Positions 1 to 9,937 of a stretch of 64,000 nucleotides of DNA are shown here, piece by piece. The notes below the pieces were generated by a model. It ran no database searches. It saw nothing but the letters and a program-made list of their open reading frames with translations, and was not told the origin of the DNA. The number at the start of each line of letters is the position of its first letter. Positions within the stretch are counted from its first letter, which is position 1. The DNA comes from Rhizobium giardinii bv. giardinii H152 (GTDB taxonomy: Bacteria > Pseudomonadota > Alphaproteobacteria > Rhizobiales > Rhizobiaceae). The position numbers and the translations under genes are program-made. The stretch lies in the NCBI RefSeq assembly GCF_000379605.1, contig NZ_KB902691.1:757-64756 (forward strand), read 5' to 3'.

Positions 1-411
1 CTGTCCAGCTTCGTCAAGGACGCGCTGTCCTCGTCCGACCGGCCGGAACTGACCTCGGCGAAGATCATCATTTCCGGCGGCCGGGCGCTCGGTTCGGCGG
101 AGAAGTTCCAGCAGGTCATCCTGCCCGTCGCCGACAAGCTTGGTGCTGCCGTCGGTGCAAGCCGTGCCGCCGTCGACGCCGGCTATGCGCCGAACGACTG
201 GCAGGTCGGCCAGACCGGCAAGGTCGTCGCGCCGCAGCTCTACATCGCCTGCGGCATCTCCGGTGCCATCCAGCACCTCGCCGGCATGAAGGACTCGAAG
301 GTCATCGTCGCCATCAACAAGGACGAGGAAGCGCCGATCTTCCAGGTCGCCGACTACGGCCTCGTCGGCGATCTCTTCGACGTCCTGCCGGAACTCGAAA
401 AGGCGCTCTGA
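1..411 (+). CDS. etfA: Electron transfer flavoprotein alpha subunit, C-terminal part
   Basis: Frame 1 is open from the window edge to TGA at 409-411 and gives 136 residues of the FAD-binding domain of the ETF alpha subunit. The stretch around SGGRALGS, then [14 protein letters not shown] and the QVGQTGK...YIACGISGA block, is the conserved FAD-binding signature of this family. EtfAB passes electrons from acyl-CoA and other dehydrogenases to ETF:quinone oxidoreductase in the cytoplasm. The N-terminal half lies outside the window. The next gene is a 3-hydroxyacyl-CoA dehydrogenase, which fits a fatty-acid or butyrate metabolism neighbourhood. A hairpin terminator follows at once. Confidence 0.95.
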   Translation: MSSFVKDALSSSDRPELTSAKIIISGGRALGSAEKFQQVILPVADKLGAAVGASRAAVDAGYAPNDWQVGQTGKVVAPQLYIACGISGAIQHLAGMKDSKVIVAINKDEEAPIFQVADYGLVGDLFDVLPELEKAL

Positions 412-432
412 GCCTTCCGAAACTGACATCCG

Positions 433-463
433 CGGCCGCGCCCACCAGCGCGGCCGTCTTTTA
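433..463 (+). terminator. Rho-independent terminator after etfA
   Basis: A 9-bp perfect GC stem (433-441 with 448-456, cggccgcgc/gcgcggccg) has a 6-base loop and is followed by tcttttattttg. It lies 21 bases after the etfA stop, so it probably separates etfA from the next gene. Confidence 0.8.
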
Positions 464-637
464 TTTTGCAAGCCGCGTGCATGCCGGTTTTCCGTAGCTC
501 ATGCCGTGAATAAAGCTGGAAAATTAAGCTCGATGCCTTTATCACTGGCATCCGGACCCCGCCTTGGCGGTTTCACTATTCTTTGCCTGAACGGAAGAGC
601 GTCCGCCCTTCCGCCCTGATGATGGAAAATCGGCTCG

Positions 638-1510
638 ATGATCAAGAATGTCGGAATTGTTGGCGCTGGACAGATGGGCTGCGGCATTGCCCAGGTATCG
701 GCTGCGGCCGGTTACAAGGTGCATATCTACGACATCGCCGCCGACCGCGTCGAGGCTGGCCTTGCAACCATCAACGGCAACATGGCGCGGCAGGTGTCGT
801 CCGGCAAGCTGACCGACGAGGAGCGCAAGAAGGCACTGTCGCTGATCAAGGGCTCGGCTGACCTCAACGATCTCAGCCAGGCCGATCTCGTCATCGAGGC
901 GGCCACCGAGGATGAGAGCATCAAGCGCAAGATTTACGGCCAGGTCTGTCCGGTTCTCAAGACCGACGCGATCCTCGCCACCAACACCTCCTCCCTGTCG
1001 ATCACCCGGCTCGCATCCGCGACCGATCGGCCGGAACGCTTCATGGGCATCCACTTCATGAATCCGGTGCCGGTGATGAAACTGGTCGAACTGGTGCGCG
1101 GCATCGCGACGGACGAAGGAACCTTTCAGACCGCCAAGCAGTTCGTCACCGCTCTCGACAAGACGATCACGGTTGCCGAGGACTTCCCGGCCTTCATCGT
1201 CAACCGCATTCTCCTGCCGATGATCAACGAGGCGATCTACACGCTCTATGAAGGCGTCGGCAGCGTCGATGCGATCGATACCGCGATGAAGCTCGGCGCC
1301 AACCATCCGATGGGACCTCTGCAGCTTGCCGATTTCATCGGTCTCGATACCTGCCTGTCGATCATGCAGGTGCTGCATGACGGCCTGGCGGATTCCAAAT
1401 ACCGGCCCTGCCCGCTTCTGGTCAAATATGTCGAGGCCGGCTGGCTCGGCCGCAAATCCGGCCGCGGCTTCTATGATTACCGCGGCGATACGCCGGTTCC
1501 GACGCGCTAA
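638..1510 (+). CDS. hbdA: 3-hydroxybutyryl-CoA dehydrogenase
   Basis: This 290-residue NAD(P)-dependent dehydrogenase interconverts 3-hydroxybutyryl-CoA and acetoacetyl-CoA in the cytoplasm, in butyrate/polyhydroxybutyrate metabolism or beta-oxidation. The Rossmann motif GIVGAGQMG starts at residue 6, with the Asp of YDI near residue 32 at the end of the second strand. The catalytic His139 sits in GIHFMNPVPVMKLVE, followed by the C-terminal helical dimerisation domain (NHPMGPLQLADFIGLD). The length is normal for the stand-alone short form. The start at 638 has only a weak GGAAAA upstream, but the protein begins right at the Rossmann strand as relatives do. Its place behind etfA is usual in rhizobia. 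Confidence 0.93.
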   Translation: MIKNVGIVGAGQMGCGIAQVSAAAGYKVHIYDIAADRVEAGLATINGNMARQVSSGKLTDEERKKALSLIKGSADLNDLSQADLVIEAATEDESIKRKIYGQVCPVLKTDAILATNTSSLSITRLASATDRPERFMGIHFMNPVPVMKLVELVRGIATDEGTFQTAKQFVTALDKTITVAEDFPAFIVNRILLPMINEAIYTLYEGVGSVDAIDTAMKLGANHPMGPLQLADFIGLDTCLSIMQVLHDGLADSKYRPCPLLVKYVEAGWLGRKSGRGFYDYRGDTPVPTR

Positions 1511-1600
1511 GCGGTGCCGCAAGGCTAAATCAGCGGTAGAAACGTTCAACCGATCTTAACCTGTTTCGCCCACCGTCCTGGCTCAGCAACGGGCCGGGCC

Positions 1601-3193
1601 ATGACAGTTCAGCGCAAATTACAATTCGCAGCTTTCGTGCTGTGCTTTGCCGGCCTTTTTGCCGGCGGCCTCTCGCTGGCGCATAGAGCCTTTATCGCCT
1701 CGTGGAACGAGCAGCAATTGCACCGCCTCGCCAGGGACACTCTCTCTCGCACGGAACAGGCCATCGATTCCGCCGTCATGAAAATGAGCGACGTCGTGTT
1801 CAACCAGGATACTTCCTGCGCCACGGTCGACCGGATGGCGATGACACGCGCCCTCTACGGTTCCAGCATCATGAAGAACATGCGGCTGGAAACCAGAGAC
1901 GGCACTTGCTGGAGCTACGAGGAAAAGAACCAGGCGCTCGAGCAATCGATCGCAGCCGCACAGCACAACCGGACCAACAACCCGCACTATTCGCTCTTTT
2001 CGCTTGGTTTCCCGGGCTGGAAGGGCCTCGGCGTGCGCTGGCAATACGGGCCGGAAAAAAGCATCCTTGAAGTTCTCGCGACCAGCGGACTGCTCTTTGC
2101 TATTCTGCCGGTCGAACTGCGCGACAGCGCGCTGATGCAGCTTACCCTCGCGGACGGCTCGTCGTTCGCAAGCTACGCGCCCCGGGCTGGCTCGGGCATG
2201 GATGACGCGGCCCTCATCATTTTCGAGGAGAAATCCGTCCAGTATCCCATCGCGATCAGCCTAAAGGTCGATTCCGCCGCTCTTGCGCAATGGAACCATT
2301 CATTATCGCCACTGACGAGCGCGATCGTCGTCGCCTTCGGCCTTGGTTTCGGCGTGCTTGCCGCACGCGGCATGTTCCGCAGCACCTCGATCCTTGACGA
2401 ACTGGACGCCGCTTTGGCCAATGGCGAGATAAGGCCGTATTTCCAGCCGATCTTCCACCTGGAAAGCCGACAGCTTCTGGGTTTCGAAATGCTGGCGCGC
2501 TGGATCAAGCCCGATGGCGCGGTGATCCCGCCGCTCGCCTTCATTCCGCTCGCCGAAAGCAACGGCCGCATCGAGCGGTTGACGACAGAACTCTTGAAGC
2601 AAACCGGCGCCCAGCTCGGCGGCCTGCTTCAAGCGCAGAGCCATCTCAAGCTCAGCTTCAACGTAACCCCGGACCAATATCTGGCGGCGGATTTCGTCGA
2701 CAATCTCACCGCGCAGGCGACAAAATTTGGGCTTCCCCTCAACTCGATGGTCGTGGAGGTGACCGAACGGCAGGCCATCGCCGACAAGGACAAGGCCGCT
2801 GCCGTCACGGAAAAGCTCATCGACGCCGGCATGCAGGTTGCCATCGATGATGCAGGCACCGGCCACAACGGCCTGTCCGCGATCCATGCGCTCGGCGCCA
2901 ACTATCTGAAGATCGACAAGTTCTTCGTCGATGGCATCACGCTTGACCGCAAGTCGTCGGAACTCGTCGAGCTGCTCGCCGCACTGGCGGGGAAATTCGG
3001 CATGACCGTGGTCGCCGAGGGCGTCGAGACGGAGGAGCAGATCGCTGTCCTACTGCAACTCGGAATCCGCGCCGGCCAAGGCTTCGTCTATTCCAAGCCG
3101 GTGCCCGCAACAACGATCCTCGCCATGGCGGCAAAGGCAGTCACCCTGGGTCGGCAGGCGGACGGGGGCGGCTCGCAGCTAAGGAGCGCCTGA
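1601..3193 (+). CDS. CSS-motif sensor and EAL-domain c-di-GMP phosphodiesterase
   Basis: A 530-residue inner-membrane protein. A first membrane helix (about residues 8-28) precedes a periplasmic part with Cys73 and Cys103 in a CSS-like arrangement (TSCATVD ... DGTCWSYE). A second helix lies at about 235-256 and the cytoplasmic EAL domain starts near 270. The catalytic set looks complete: EMLAR (296-300) for EALxR, Asn354, Glu386, the DD pair 416-417, Lys437 and AEGVET (472-477). It should hydrolyse c-di-GMP to pGpG. CSS-EAL proteins are known to respond to periplasmic disulphide state. The tail overlaps the convergent thioredoxin gene by 15 bases. The assignment to the CSS family is inference from the Cys spacing. 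Confidence 0.88.
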   Translation: MTVQRKLQFAAFVLCFAGLFAGGLSLAHRAFIASWNEQQLHRLARDTLSRTEQAIDSAVMKMSDVVFNQDTSCATVDRMAMTRALYGSSIMKNMRLETRDGTCWSYEEKNQALEQSIAAAQHNRTNNPHYSLFSLGFPGWKGLGVRWQYGPEKSILEVLATSGLLFAILPVELRDSALMQLTLADGSSFASYAPRAGSGMDDAALIIFEEKSVQYPIAISLKVDSAALAQWNHSLSPLTSAIVVAFGLGFGVLAARGMFRSTSILDELDAALANGEIRPYFQPIFHLESRQLLGFEMLARWIKPDGAVIPPLAFIPLAESNGRIERLTTELLKQTGAQLGGLLQAQSHLKLSFNVTPDQYLAADFVDNLTAQATKFGLPLNSMVVEVTERQAIADKDKAAAVTEKLIDAGMQVAIDDAGTGHNGLSAIHALGANYLKIDKFFVDGITLDRKSSELVELLAALAGKFGMTVVAEGVETEEQIAVLLQLGIRAGQGFVYSKPVPATTILAMAAKAVTLGRQADGGGSQLRSA

Positions 3194-3883
3194 ACGTGCG
3201 GCGGCGACTACCGCTTTCACCAGCGCTTTGGCGTCGTCGCTGTCCCAGGCCGCCGGGCCGTTCATCGACGAGAGCAGACAGCCCTTTTCATCCATCATAA
3301 GCGTGACCGGCAGGCCGAAGGCGAGGCCTTCCTTTTTCAGCGCGTTGAAGACGCCCATGGAGGCGTCCCGGTAATAGCCGAGATCATGCACGCCGGTCTC
3401 GTTCAGGAAGGCCTTCGGCTTTTCGTCGTCGCCGATATCGATGTTGACGGCAACGACCTCGAACGTGTCGCTGCCCTCGGCCTTCTGCAGCGCGTTCAAC
3501 GCCGGCATTTCCTCGCGGCAGGGTACACACCACGTTGCCCATAGATTGAGAAGGATGGTCCTGCCGGTGAAATCGGCAAGCGTCCGGTCCTTGCCGTCCT
3601 TGTCCTTGAAGCTCAATCCGGCAAGCGGACGCGGTTCGCTGACGGGTGCCATGGCGGCAACCTGGCCCTTCAGGAACGGCGTGATCGCCGCAACGCGGTC
3701 CTTTGCCGCCTCGCAGGCCCTTGCGCCTGCTGTTTCCACCGCCGCACCATTGCCAGACCCGCTTTCCCTGACGTATACCGCTGCCGCACCGGCGATCAGC
3801 CCGAAGAGGGCAGCGATCACAACCAGTCTGGCGGCGGGAAGGCGTTTCTTCCGGTCTGTCACTTCATTTTCCAATTGGGTCAT
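3179..3883 (-). CDS. tlpA: TlpA-family thiol:disulfide interchange protein
   Basis: A membrane-anchored periplasmic thioredoxin of 234 residues. One N-terminal helix (about 17-35, [20 protein letters not shown]) precedes a thioredoxin fold with the redox motif [15 protein letters not shown]. TlpA proteins reduce periplasmic targets such as cytochrome oxidase assembly factors. The reading frame extends 78 codons further upstream, but I chose the ATG at 3883 because GGAG lies 2-5 bases ahead of it and the signal anchor then sits at the N-terminus; the longer version would overlap argH. Transcription is divergent from argH, 21 bases apart. The C-terminus overlaps the EAL gene, and a CSS domain may itself depend on periplasmic disulphide chemistry. 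Confidence 0.9.
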   Translation of the reverse strand: MTQLENEVTDRKKRLPAARLVVIAALFGLIAGAAAVYVRESGSGNGAAVETAGARACEAAKDRVAAITPFLKGQVAAMAPVSEPRPLAGLSFKDKDGKDRTLADFTGRTILLNLWATWCVPCREEMPALNALQKAEGSDTFEVVAVNIDIGDDEKPKAFLNETGVHDLGYYRDASMGVFNALKKEGLAFGLPVTLMMDEKGCLLSSMNGPAAWDSDDAKALVKAVVAAARSGAP

Positions 3884-3904
3884 TCTCCAAGGCGGGCATT
3901 CTTC

Positions 3905-5308
3905 ATGGGCGACGGCACTTCCGAAACCAAATCCTCCAACCAGATGTGGGGCGGACGCTTCGCGCAAGGGCCGGACGCGATCATGGAGGAGATAAATGCC
4001 TCGATCGGCTTCGACAAGAAGCTTTTCGCCCAGGATATCCGCGGCTCGATAGCGCATGCGACCATGCTTGCGCATCAAGGCATCATTTCCGCCGAGGATA
4101 AAGACAAGATCGTTCACGGCCTAAGCACGATCCTGTCAGAGATCTCAAGCGGCCAGTTCGAATTCTCCCGCCAGCTCGAAGACATCCATATGAACGTCGA
4201 GGCGCGGCTCGCAACCCTGATCGGCCCGGCCGCCGGGCGCCTGCACACCGCCCGCTCGCGCAACGACCAGGTGGCGCTCGATTTTCGCCTCTGGGTGAAG
4301 GAAGAACTGCAGAAGACGGAGAAGATGCTGACGGCGCTGATCGCAGCTTTCCTCGACCGCGCCGAAGAACATGCCGAGACGGTGATGCCCGGCTTCACCC
4401 ATCTGCAGACCGCCCAGCCCGTCACCTTCGGCCATCATTGCATGGCCTATGTCGAGATGTTCGGCCGCGACCGTTCGCGCGTGCGCCACGCCATCGAGCA
4501 CATGGACGAAAGCCCGATCGGCGCTGCGGCGCTTGCCGGCACCGGCTTTCCGATCGACCGCCACATCACGGCCAAGGCACTCGGCTTTCGCGAACCGACG
4601 CGCAACTCGATCGACACCGTGTCGGACCGCGACTTCGCGCTGGAATTCCTGGCGATCGCTTCGATCTGCGCCACCCACCTTTCACGGCTGGCCGAAGAGA
4701 TCGTCATCTGGTCGACGCCGCAATTCGGCTTCGTGCGCCTGTCGGACGCCTTCTCCACCGGCTCCTCGATCATGCCGCAGAAGAAGAACCCGGACGCAGC
4801 CGAGCTGGTGCGCGCCAAGACCGGCCGCATCAACGGTTCGCTCATCGCACTTCTGACGGTGATGAAGGGCCTGCCGCTCGCCTATTCCAAGGACATGCAG
4901 GAAGACAAGGAACAGGTCTTCGATTCGGCCGAAAGCCTGGAACTCGCCATCGCCGCGATGACCGGCATGGTGCGCGACATGACCATCCGCGCCGACCGTA
5001 TGAAGGCCGCCGCTGGCTCCGGCTATTCCACCGCGACCGATCTTGCCGACTGGCTGGTGCGCGAGGCCGGCCTGCCCTTCCGCGACGCCCATCACGTCAC
5101 CGGCCGGGCGGTGGCGCTGGCCGAACAGAAGGGCTGCGAGCTTGCCGAATTGTCGCTTGAAGAGCTGCAGGCGATCCATGCCGATATCACCGACAAAGTG
5201 TTCGACGTGCTCACGGTCGAGGCCTCGGTTGCCAGCCGCACCTCCTTCGGCGGCACCGCACCGAGCGAAGTGAAGAAGCAGATCGCCTGGTGGCGGGGTC
5301 GCAATTGA
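3905..5308 (+). CDS. argH: Argininosuccinate lyase
   Basis: This 467-residue cytosolic enzyme splits argininosuccinate into arginine and fumarate, the last step of arginine synthesis. The fumarase/aspartase superfamily signature [12 protein letters not shown] is intact, with its catalytic Ser. The other conserved blocks are also present: [16 protein letters not shown] and [16 protein letters not shown]. An upstream in-frame ATG at 3875 would overlap the divergent tlpA start. The ATG at 3905 ([19 protein letters not shown]) gives the normal family length. The order argH, lptM-like, lysA is common in Rhizobiales. Confidence 0.96.
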   Translation: MGDGTSETKSSNQMWGGRFAQGPDAIMEEINASIGFDKKLFAQDIRGSIAHATMLAHQGIISAEDKDKIVHGLSTILSEISSGQFEFSRQLEDIHMNVEARLATLIGPAAGRLHTARSRNDQVALDFRLWVKEELQKTEKMLTALIAAFLDRAEEHAETVMPGFTHLQTAQPVTFGHHCMAYVEMFGRDRSRVRHAIEHMDESPIGAAALAGTGFPIDRHITAKALGFREPTRNSIDTVSDRDFALEFLAIASICATHLSRLAEEIVIWSTPQFGFVRLSDAFSTGSSIMPQKKNPDAAELVRAKTGRINGSLIALLTVMKGLPLAYSKDMQEDKEQVFDSAESLELAIAAMTGMVRDMTIRADRMKAAAGSGYSTATDLADWLVREAGLPFRDAHHVTGRAVALAEQKGCELAELSLEELQAIHADITDKVFDVLTVEASVASRTSFGGTAPSEVKKQIAWWRGRN

Positions 5309-5402
5309 GGGCAAGATTCAGGGTGCACAAGCCCTTGAAAAGCCGATATGAGTTCTGACGAATTTTGCAAGACGGGCTCACCACCCTGACCAGGAAGCAT
5401 CC

Positions 5403-5597
5403 ATGCATCTGCGAAACACCACCTATCTGCTTGCTGCGCTTGCCATCGCCGGCCTGACCTTGTCCGGCTGCGGCCGCAAGGGCGACCTTGATCGCCCGGG
5501 TTCGACCGCGCCGATCAATACCAAGGCAGCAGCGGGCACCGTCGAAAAGAAGGATGAGGTGCAGGACAAGCGCTTTCTCCTTGATCCTCTCCTTTAA
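5403..5597 (+). CDS. lptM: Small LptM/YifL-type outer-membrane lipoprotein
   Basis: A 64-residue lipoprotein. The signal peptide ends in the lipobox LSGC, with the lipidated Cys at residue 22 followed by GRKGDL. Cys-Gly-x-Lys-Gly is the hallmark of the YifL/LptM family, whose E. coli member helps the LptDE translocon mature in the outer membrane. The rest is a short disordered tail. It sits between argH and lysA, 12 bases ahead of lysA, the same position as in many proteobacteria. The function is inferred from the family; the lipidation is visible in the sequence. Confidence 0.85.
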   Translation: MHLRNTTYLLAALAIAGLTLSGCGRKGDLDRPGSTAPINTKAAAGTVEKKDEVQDKRFLLDPLL

Positions 5598-5609
5598 CAG
5601 GGCACTCCC

Positions 5610-6878
5610 TTGAACCATTTCGAATATCGCGACGGCATTCTCTTTGCGGAAGGCGTCTCCATCATCGACATCGCCAAGGCGGTCGGCACGCCGTTCTATT
5701 GCTATTCCACCGCAACGCTCGAGCGGCACTATTCGGTCTTCTCCAAGGCCTTCGCCGATATCGACGCCATGGTCTGCTATGCGATGAAGGCCAATTCCAA
5801 CCAGGCCGTGCTGAAGACCCTCGGACGGCTGGGCGCCGGCGTCGACGTGGTTTCGGGGGGTGAACTGCGCCGGGCCCTGGCGGCCGGCATTCCGGCAAGC
5901 CGCATCATGTTCTCCGGCGTCGGTAAGACGGCCGCGGAAATGGACCTCGCGCTCGAAGCCGGCATATACTGCTTCAACGTCGAATCCGAACCGGAACTCG
6001 AAATCCTCAACGCTCGCGCTGTTCGGCTCGGCAAAAAGGCGCATGTCTCCTTCCGCATCAATCCGGATGTCGATGCGCGAACGCACGCGAAGATCTCGAC
6101 CGGCAAGAAGGAAAACAAGTTCGGCATCTCGTGGGAGCGCGCGCGCGCCGTCTACGCCCATGCCGCGACCCTGCCCGGGATCAAGGTGACCGGCATCGAC
6201 ATGCATATCGGCAGCCAGATCACCGAGCTGCAGCCGTTCGAGGATGCCTTCAAGCTTTTGCGCGAGCTGGTCGATACGCTGCGCGCCGACGGCCATGCGA
6301 TCGATCACGTCGATGTCGGCGGCGGGCTTGGCGTACCGTACAAGGAAGACAACAATCCGCCTCCCCTGCCCGACGCCTATGCCAACATCGTCAAGGACCA
6401 GCTGCGCAACCTGAACTGCAAGATCGTCACAGAGCCGGGCCGGCTGATCGTCGGCAATGCCGGTATTCTGGTGACCGAGGTCATCTACGTGAAGGACGGC
6501 GGCTCAAAGACCTTCGTCATCGTCGACGGCGCCATGAACGACCTGATCCGCCCGACGCTGTACGAGGCCTATCATGAAATCCGGCCGGTCCGGATTTCCG
6601 CCGCCAATGCGCCGCGCATCAAGGCCGACGTGGTCGGCCCCGTCTGCGAGACCGGCGACTATCTGGCGCTCGACCGCGAAATGGCGATGCCGAAGCCCGG
6701 CGATCTCATCGCCGTCGGCACCGCCGGCGCCTATGGCGCGGTGCAGGCCGGCACCTATAACAGCCGCCTGCTGGTGCCCGAGGTGCTGGTCAACGGCGAC
6801 CGATTCCATGTGATTCGGCCGCGCACGAGCTACGAGGACCTGATCGGCCTCGACTCGGTACCGGACTGGCTCGACTGA
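5610..6878 (+). CDS. lysA: Diaminopimelate decarboxylase
   Basis: A 422-residue PLP enzyme that turns meso-diaminopimelate into lysine. The PLP lysine is Lys60 in CYAMKANSN. The motif HIGSQITELQPF binds phosphate, and GGGLGVPY, EPGRLIVGNAG and CETGDYLA match fold-III decarboxylases. The start is TTG at 5610, with AGGGC about 6 bases upstream. No in-frame ATG fits, and relatives begin with the same MNHFEYRDG. It is probably cotranscribed with the small lipoprotein gene in front. Confidence 0.95.
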   Translation: MNHFEYRDGILFAEGVSIIDIAKAVGTPFYCYSTATLERHYSVFSKAFADIDAMVCYAMKANSNQAVLKTLGRLGAGVDVVSGGELRRALAAGIPASRIMFSGVGKTAAEMDLALEAGIYCFNVESEPELEILNARAVRLGKKAHVSFRINPDVDARTHAKISTGKKENKFGISWERARAVYAHAATLPGIKVTGIDMHIGSQITELQPFEDAFKLLRELVDTLRADGHAIDHVDVGGGLGVPYKEDNNPPPLPDAYANIVKDQLRNLNCKIVTEPGRLIVGNAGILVTEVIYVKDGGSKTFVIVDGAMNDLIRPTLYEAYHEIRPVRISAANAPRIKADVVGPVCETGDYLALDREMAMPKPGDLIAVGTAGAYGAVQAGTYNSRLLVPEVLVNGDRFHVIRPRTSYEDLIGLDSVPDWLD

Positions 6879-7017
6879 GACCACCGCTCCTGCCCTGCCG
6901 CTGTTGATAGCGTCGACCACAGACGTACGAAATCGATCACGATCGCGCGACCGCCCTCGTCTTCGCCACAAAGAGTGTTATCCTTCGTGGCACGTTTCGA
7001 ATGCTGAAAGGGAACGG

Positions 7018-9642
7018 ATGACGAAAATCCGCCGGGATGGCTCGACGGGGACGGGCTGGATGAGAAGCCTGGCGGTCAAGCGGACGCTTGCTCGTGTCAT
7101 CCTCTTTGCCGAACGGGCTGCGCCCCGCGCCCTTCCCCTGGCTGCGACCGTCCTTTTCTTCCTTTCCGCCGCCTGGTTCGGCTTTTTCCGCGTTGCCCCC
7201 GGCTGGCTGCACGTGATCGTCCTCATTGGCTTCGCAGCCGCCTTCGTCGCTCTGCTCGTTCCGCTGCTGCGCCTTCGCGTCCCCGGCAATATCGACGCGG
7301 ACCGGATGCTGGAGGAGCGCAACCACCTTGCCCACCAGGCTATCCGCGTGCAGGACGACCAGCCGGCCACCAGCGGCGCTTTCGGCCACGCGCTTTGGCA
7401 GGAACACCAGGTGCGCATGGCGCGGATGATCAACACGCTGGAGACCGGCCTGCCGCGGCCCGACATTGCCCGCAGCGATACCTACGGACTGCGCGCGCTT
7501 CCGGTGCTGATCGCCTGTGTCGCTTTCGCCTATTCCTATTCGAACCGGGCTGGCCAGATTTCCGATGCCTTTCATCCGCCGCAACAGGTCGAGGCAAAGC
7601 CCGATGTGCGTATCGACGCCTGGGTGACGCCGCCGGCCTATACCGGCCGCGCGCCGGTTTTCCTCACCGGCCGCCAGGGAAGCGAGCAGGCATCAGACAG
7701 CACCGAACCGCTTCGCGTCCCGCAGTTCAGCGAATTGACCGTCCGCATCACCAGCGGCGGCAAGGCCACCGCTGTTACCTATCACGAGGATGGCGCGGGC
7801 GAACCGCTCGTCGTCCCCGCGGCGGAGGCAAAACCCTCCGAAGCGCAGAAAGCCACGGCGCAAGCCCTGCCCGCCGATCCGGCCAAGCCCGGCAGTGAAA
7901 CCCATGTTCTGAAAATCACCAAGGACGGTAGGCTCGCCGTCGGCGGCGAAACATGGGCCTTCACGGTGATTCCCGACAGCGTGCCGGATATCGCCTTCGA
8001 CGGCATTCCCCGCCCCACGGGAAATGGGGCGCTCGAAATCGGCTTTGCCGCCAGGGATGACTACGGCATTCAGGATGCATGGGCCGAGATCACGCCGCTC
8101 GACAAGCCCGAGGCGGGCGCCCGCCCGCTTTATCCGTTGCCGGAATATCGTCTCGACCTGCCCAAGCGCAATGCCCGCGAGGCCAAGGGGCTGACCAGCC
8201 GCAACCTCAGCGAACATCCGCTTTCGGGAAAACGCGTCACCGTCACGCTCGTCGCCCGCGATGCGGCTGGACAGGAAGGCCGCAGCGTGCCACAAGCGAT
8301 GATCCTGCCTGCCCGCCAGTTCTTCGAGCCGCTGGCCGGTGCCGTCGCCGAGCAGCGCCAGGTGTTCTCGCTCGATGCCAACCAGTTGCCGCGCGCGATC
8401 GACCTCAACGACGCGCTGATGATCAGGCCCGACGAGACGATCCCGAACCTCACGCATTTCCTGCTGCTGCAATCGGCGCATACCCGCATGGCGCTCGCCC
8501 GCAATGACGACATGCTGCGCGACGCCGCAGGCCATCTCTGGGAAATCGCGCTCGGCATCGAGGATGGCGACCTGGCGCTGGCCGACAAGCGGCTGCGCGA
8601 TGCGCAACAGAAGCTGTCCGAGGCGCTGGAGCGCAATGCATCCGACGAGGAAATCGCCAAGCTGATGCAGGAACTGCGCGAGGCGATGCAGGAGTATATG
8701 GAGGCGCTCGCCAGACAGGCGGCCAAGAACCCGCGCATGGCCGCCAATCCGGACCAGAACAACGTGCTGCGCCAGCAGGATCTGGAAAAGATGATGAACC
8801 AGATCGAGAACCTCGCCAGATCCGGCGCCAAGGATCAGGCACGCCAGCTGCTGTCTGAAATGCAGCGGATGATGAACAACCTTCAGGCCGGCCGCATGCA
8901 GCAGCAGCAGGGCGAAGCGAACAGCCAGATGCGCGAGCAGATGGACAAGCTCGGCCAGCTGATGCAGCAGCAGCAGCAGTTGATGGACGAGACCTTCAAG
9001 TTCGATCAGGCCCTGCGCGATCGCATGCAGCGCGGTGATCCGCTCGACGGCGAGGATCAGGAGCTGTTCGATCAGGACATGCCGCAGGAGCCCGGCCAGC
9101 AGCCGGATGAGAACGCCCAGCCGGGGCCGCTCGACAATATGACGGCCGAGGAGCTGAAGCAGGCGCTGAAGAATCTGCAGGCGCAGCAGGAACAGCTCGG
9201 CAAACAGCTTGGCGAGCTACAGAAGGGCCTCGAAGGCATGGGTATCAAGCCCGGCAAGGGCTTCGGCGAGGCTGGCCGCGAGATGAAGGGGGCGGCAGGC
9301 GCGCTCGGCAGAGGCGAAGGCGAGCATGCGGTCGGCAGCCAGGGCCGCGCGCTGCAGGCGCTGCGCGATGGCGCCCAGGACATGATGCAGCAGATGCAGA
9401 GCCAGGGTCCGGGCTCCGGACCGGGTCAGGGCATTCCGCAATATGGCCAGAACGGCCGCGATCCGCTCGGCCGGCGCCAGCAGAATGCCGGACCGGATTT
9501 CGGCGATCAGGTCAAGGTGCCCGACGAGATCGACACCCAGAGGGCACGCGAAATTCTCGAGGAAATCCGCCGTCGTCTCGGCACGAATGCCTCGCCGGAA
9601 ACCGAGCGGCAATATCTGGAACGCCTGCTCGATATTCGCTGA
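7018..9642 (+). CDS. TIGR02302/DUF4175 family membrane protein
   Basis: A conserved alphaproteobacterial protein of unknown function, 874 residues. Three hydrophobic segments lie in the first 180 residues (around LPLAATVLFFLSAAWFGFF, WLHVIVLIGFAAAFVALLV and LPVLIACVAFAYSYSN). A middle region of beta type follows (VTPPAYTGRAP, VKVTDDYG-like blocks). The C-terminal third is very rich in Gln, Met and Glu and should form long coiled coils (about 620-800). The start at 7018 has GGGAAC seven bases upstream and avoids an implausible 38-residue Arg-rich extension. Its position after lysA is typical of rhizobia. An envelope role is likely from topology, but no activity is known to me. Confidence 0.88.
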   Translation: MTKIRRDGSTGTGWMRSLAVKRTLARVILFAERAAPRALPLAATVLFFLSAAWFGFFRVAPGWLHVIVLIGFAAAFVALLVPLLRLRVPGNIDADRMLEERNHLAHQAIRVQDDQPATSGAFGHALWQEHQVRMARMINTLETGLPRPDIARSDTYGLRALPVLIACVAFAYSYSNRAGQISDAFHPPQQVEAKPDVRIDAWVTPPAYTGRAPVFLTGRQGSEQASDSTEPLRVPQFSELTVRITSGGKATAVTYHEDGAGEPLVVPAAEAKPSEAQKATAQALPADPAKPGSETHVLKITKDGRLAVGGETWAFTVIPDSVPDIAFDGIPRPTGNGALEIGFAARDDYGIQDAWAEITPLDKPEAGARPLYPLPEYRLDLPKRNAREAKGLTSRNLSEHPLSGKRVTVTLVARDAAGQEGRSVPQAMILPARQFFEPLAGAVAEQRQVFSLDANQLPRAIDLNDALMIRPDETIPNLTHFLLLQSAHTRMALARNDDMLRDAAGHLWEIALGIEDGDLALADKRLRDAQQKLSEALERNASDEEIAKLMQELREAMQEYMEALARQAAKNPRMAANPDQNNVLRQQDLEKMMNQIENLARSGAKDQARQLLSEMQRMMNNLQAGRMQQQQGEANSQMREQMDKLGQLMQQQQQLMDETFKFDQALRDRMQRGDPLDGEDQELFDQDMPQEPGQQPDENAQPGPLDNMTAEELKQALKNLQAQQEQLGKQLGELQKGLEGMGIKPGKGFGEAGREMKGAAGALGRGEGEHAVGSQGRALQALRDGAQDMMQQMQSQGPGSGPGQGIPQYGQNGRDPLGRRQQNAGPDFGDQVKVPDEIDTQRAREILEEIRRRLGTNASPETERQYLERLLDIR

Positions 9643-9937
9643 GCGTTTAAAGATTGGCGCGAACGCCCCGGGCTCGCGTCCCCTGACCAAGGCTGAAACG
9701 CGTCCAGCCGCTGCCTTATCCTGATTCAAAAACCGGCCGTCGACAATGGCCACCGTCCCCCGCGCTTAGACCGACGTCGCCTCCGCGATACTGGTTACGG
9801 CGGGATGCGATCGGCCATCGCCACCAGGAGGTGCCTCGCGAAGCAAGACACGCTCTCTGTGTTTTCATGGAGTAACTATAGCGTTACGCAATTTCGATTA
9901 TAGTCCGCACCGTGGCTTACCGGTGAAGGAGGACGTC
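9643..9937. other. Spacer before the glycosyltransferase gene; small inverted repeat
   Basis: No convincing gene. Base composition drops near 9860-9910. A 16-base inverted repeat, gtaac-tatagc-gttac (9872-9887), lies about 50 bases upstream of the next start and could be an operator. An aaggagga Shine-Dalgarno sequence at 9926-9933 belongs to the following gene. Confidence 0.4.

Noticed and set aside
542-1549. A 335-codon minus-strand frame opposite hbdA
   Set aside because: The translation is Arg/His/Asp-rich antisense of a conserved enzyme and carries no family motif.
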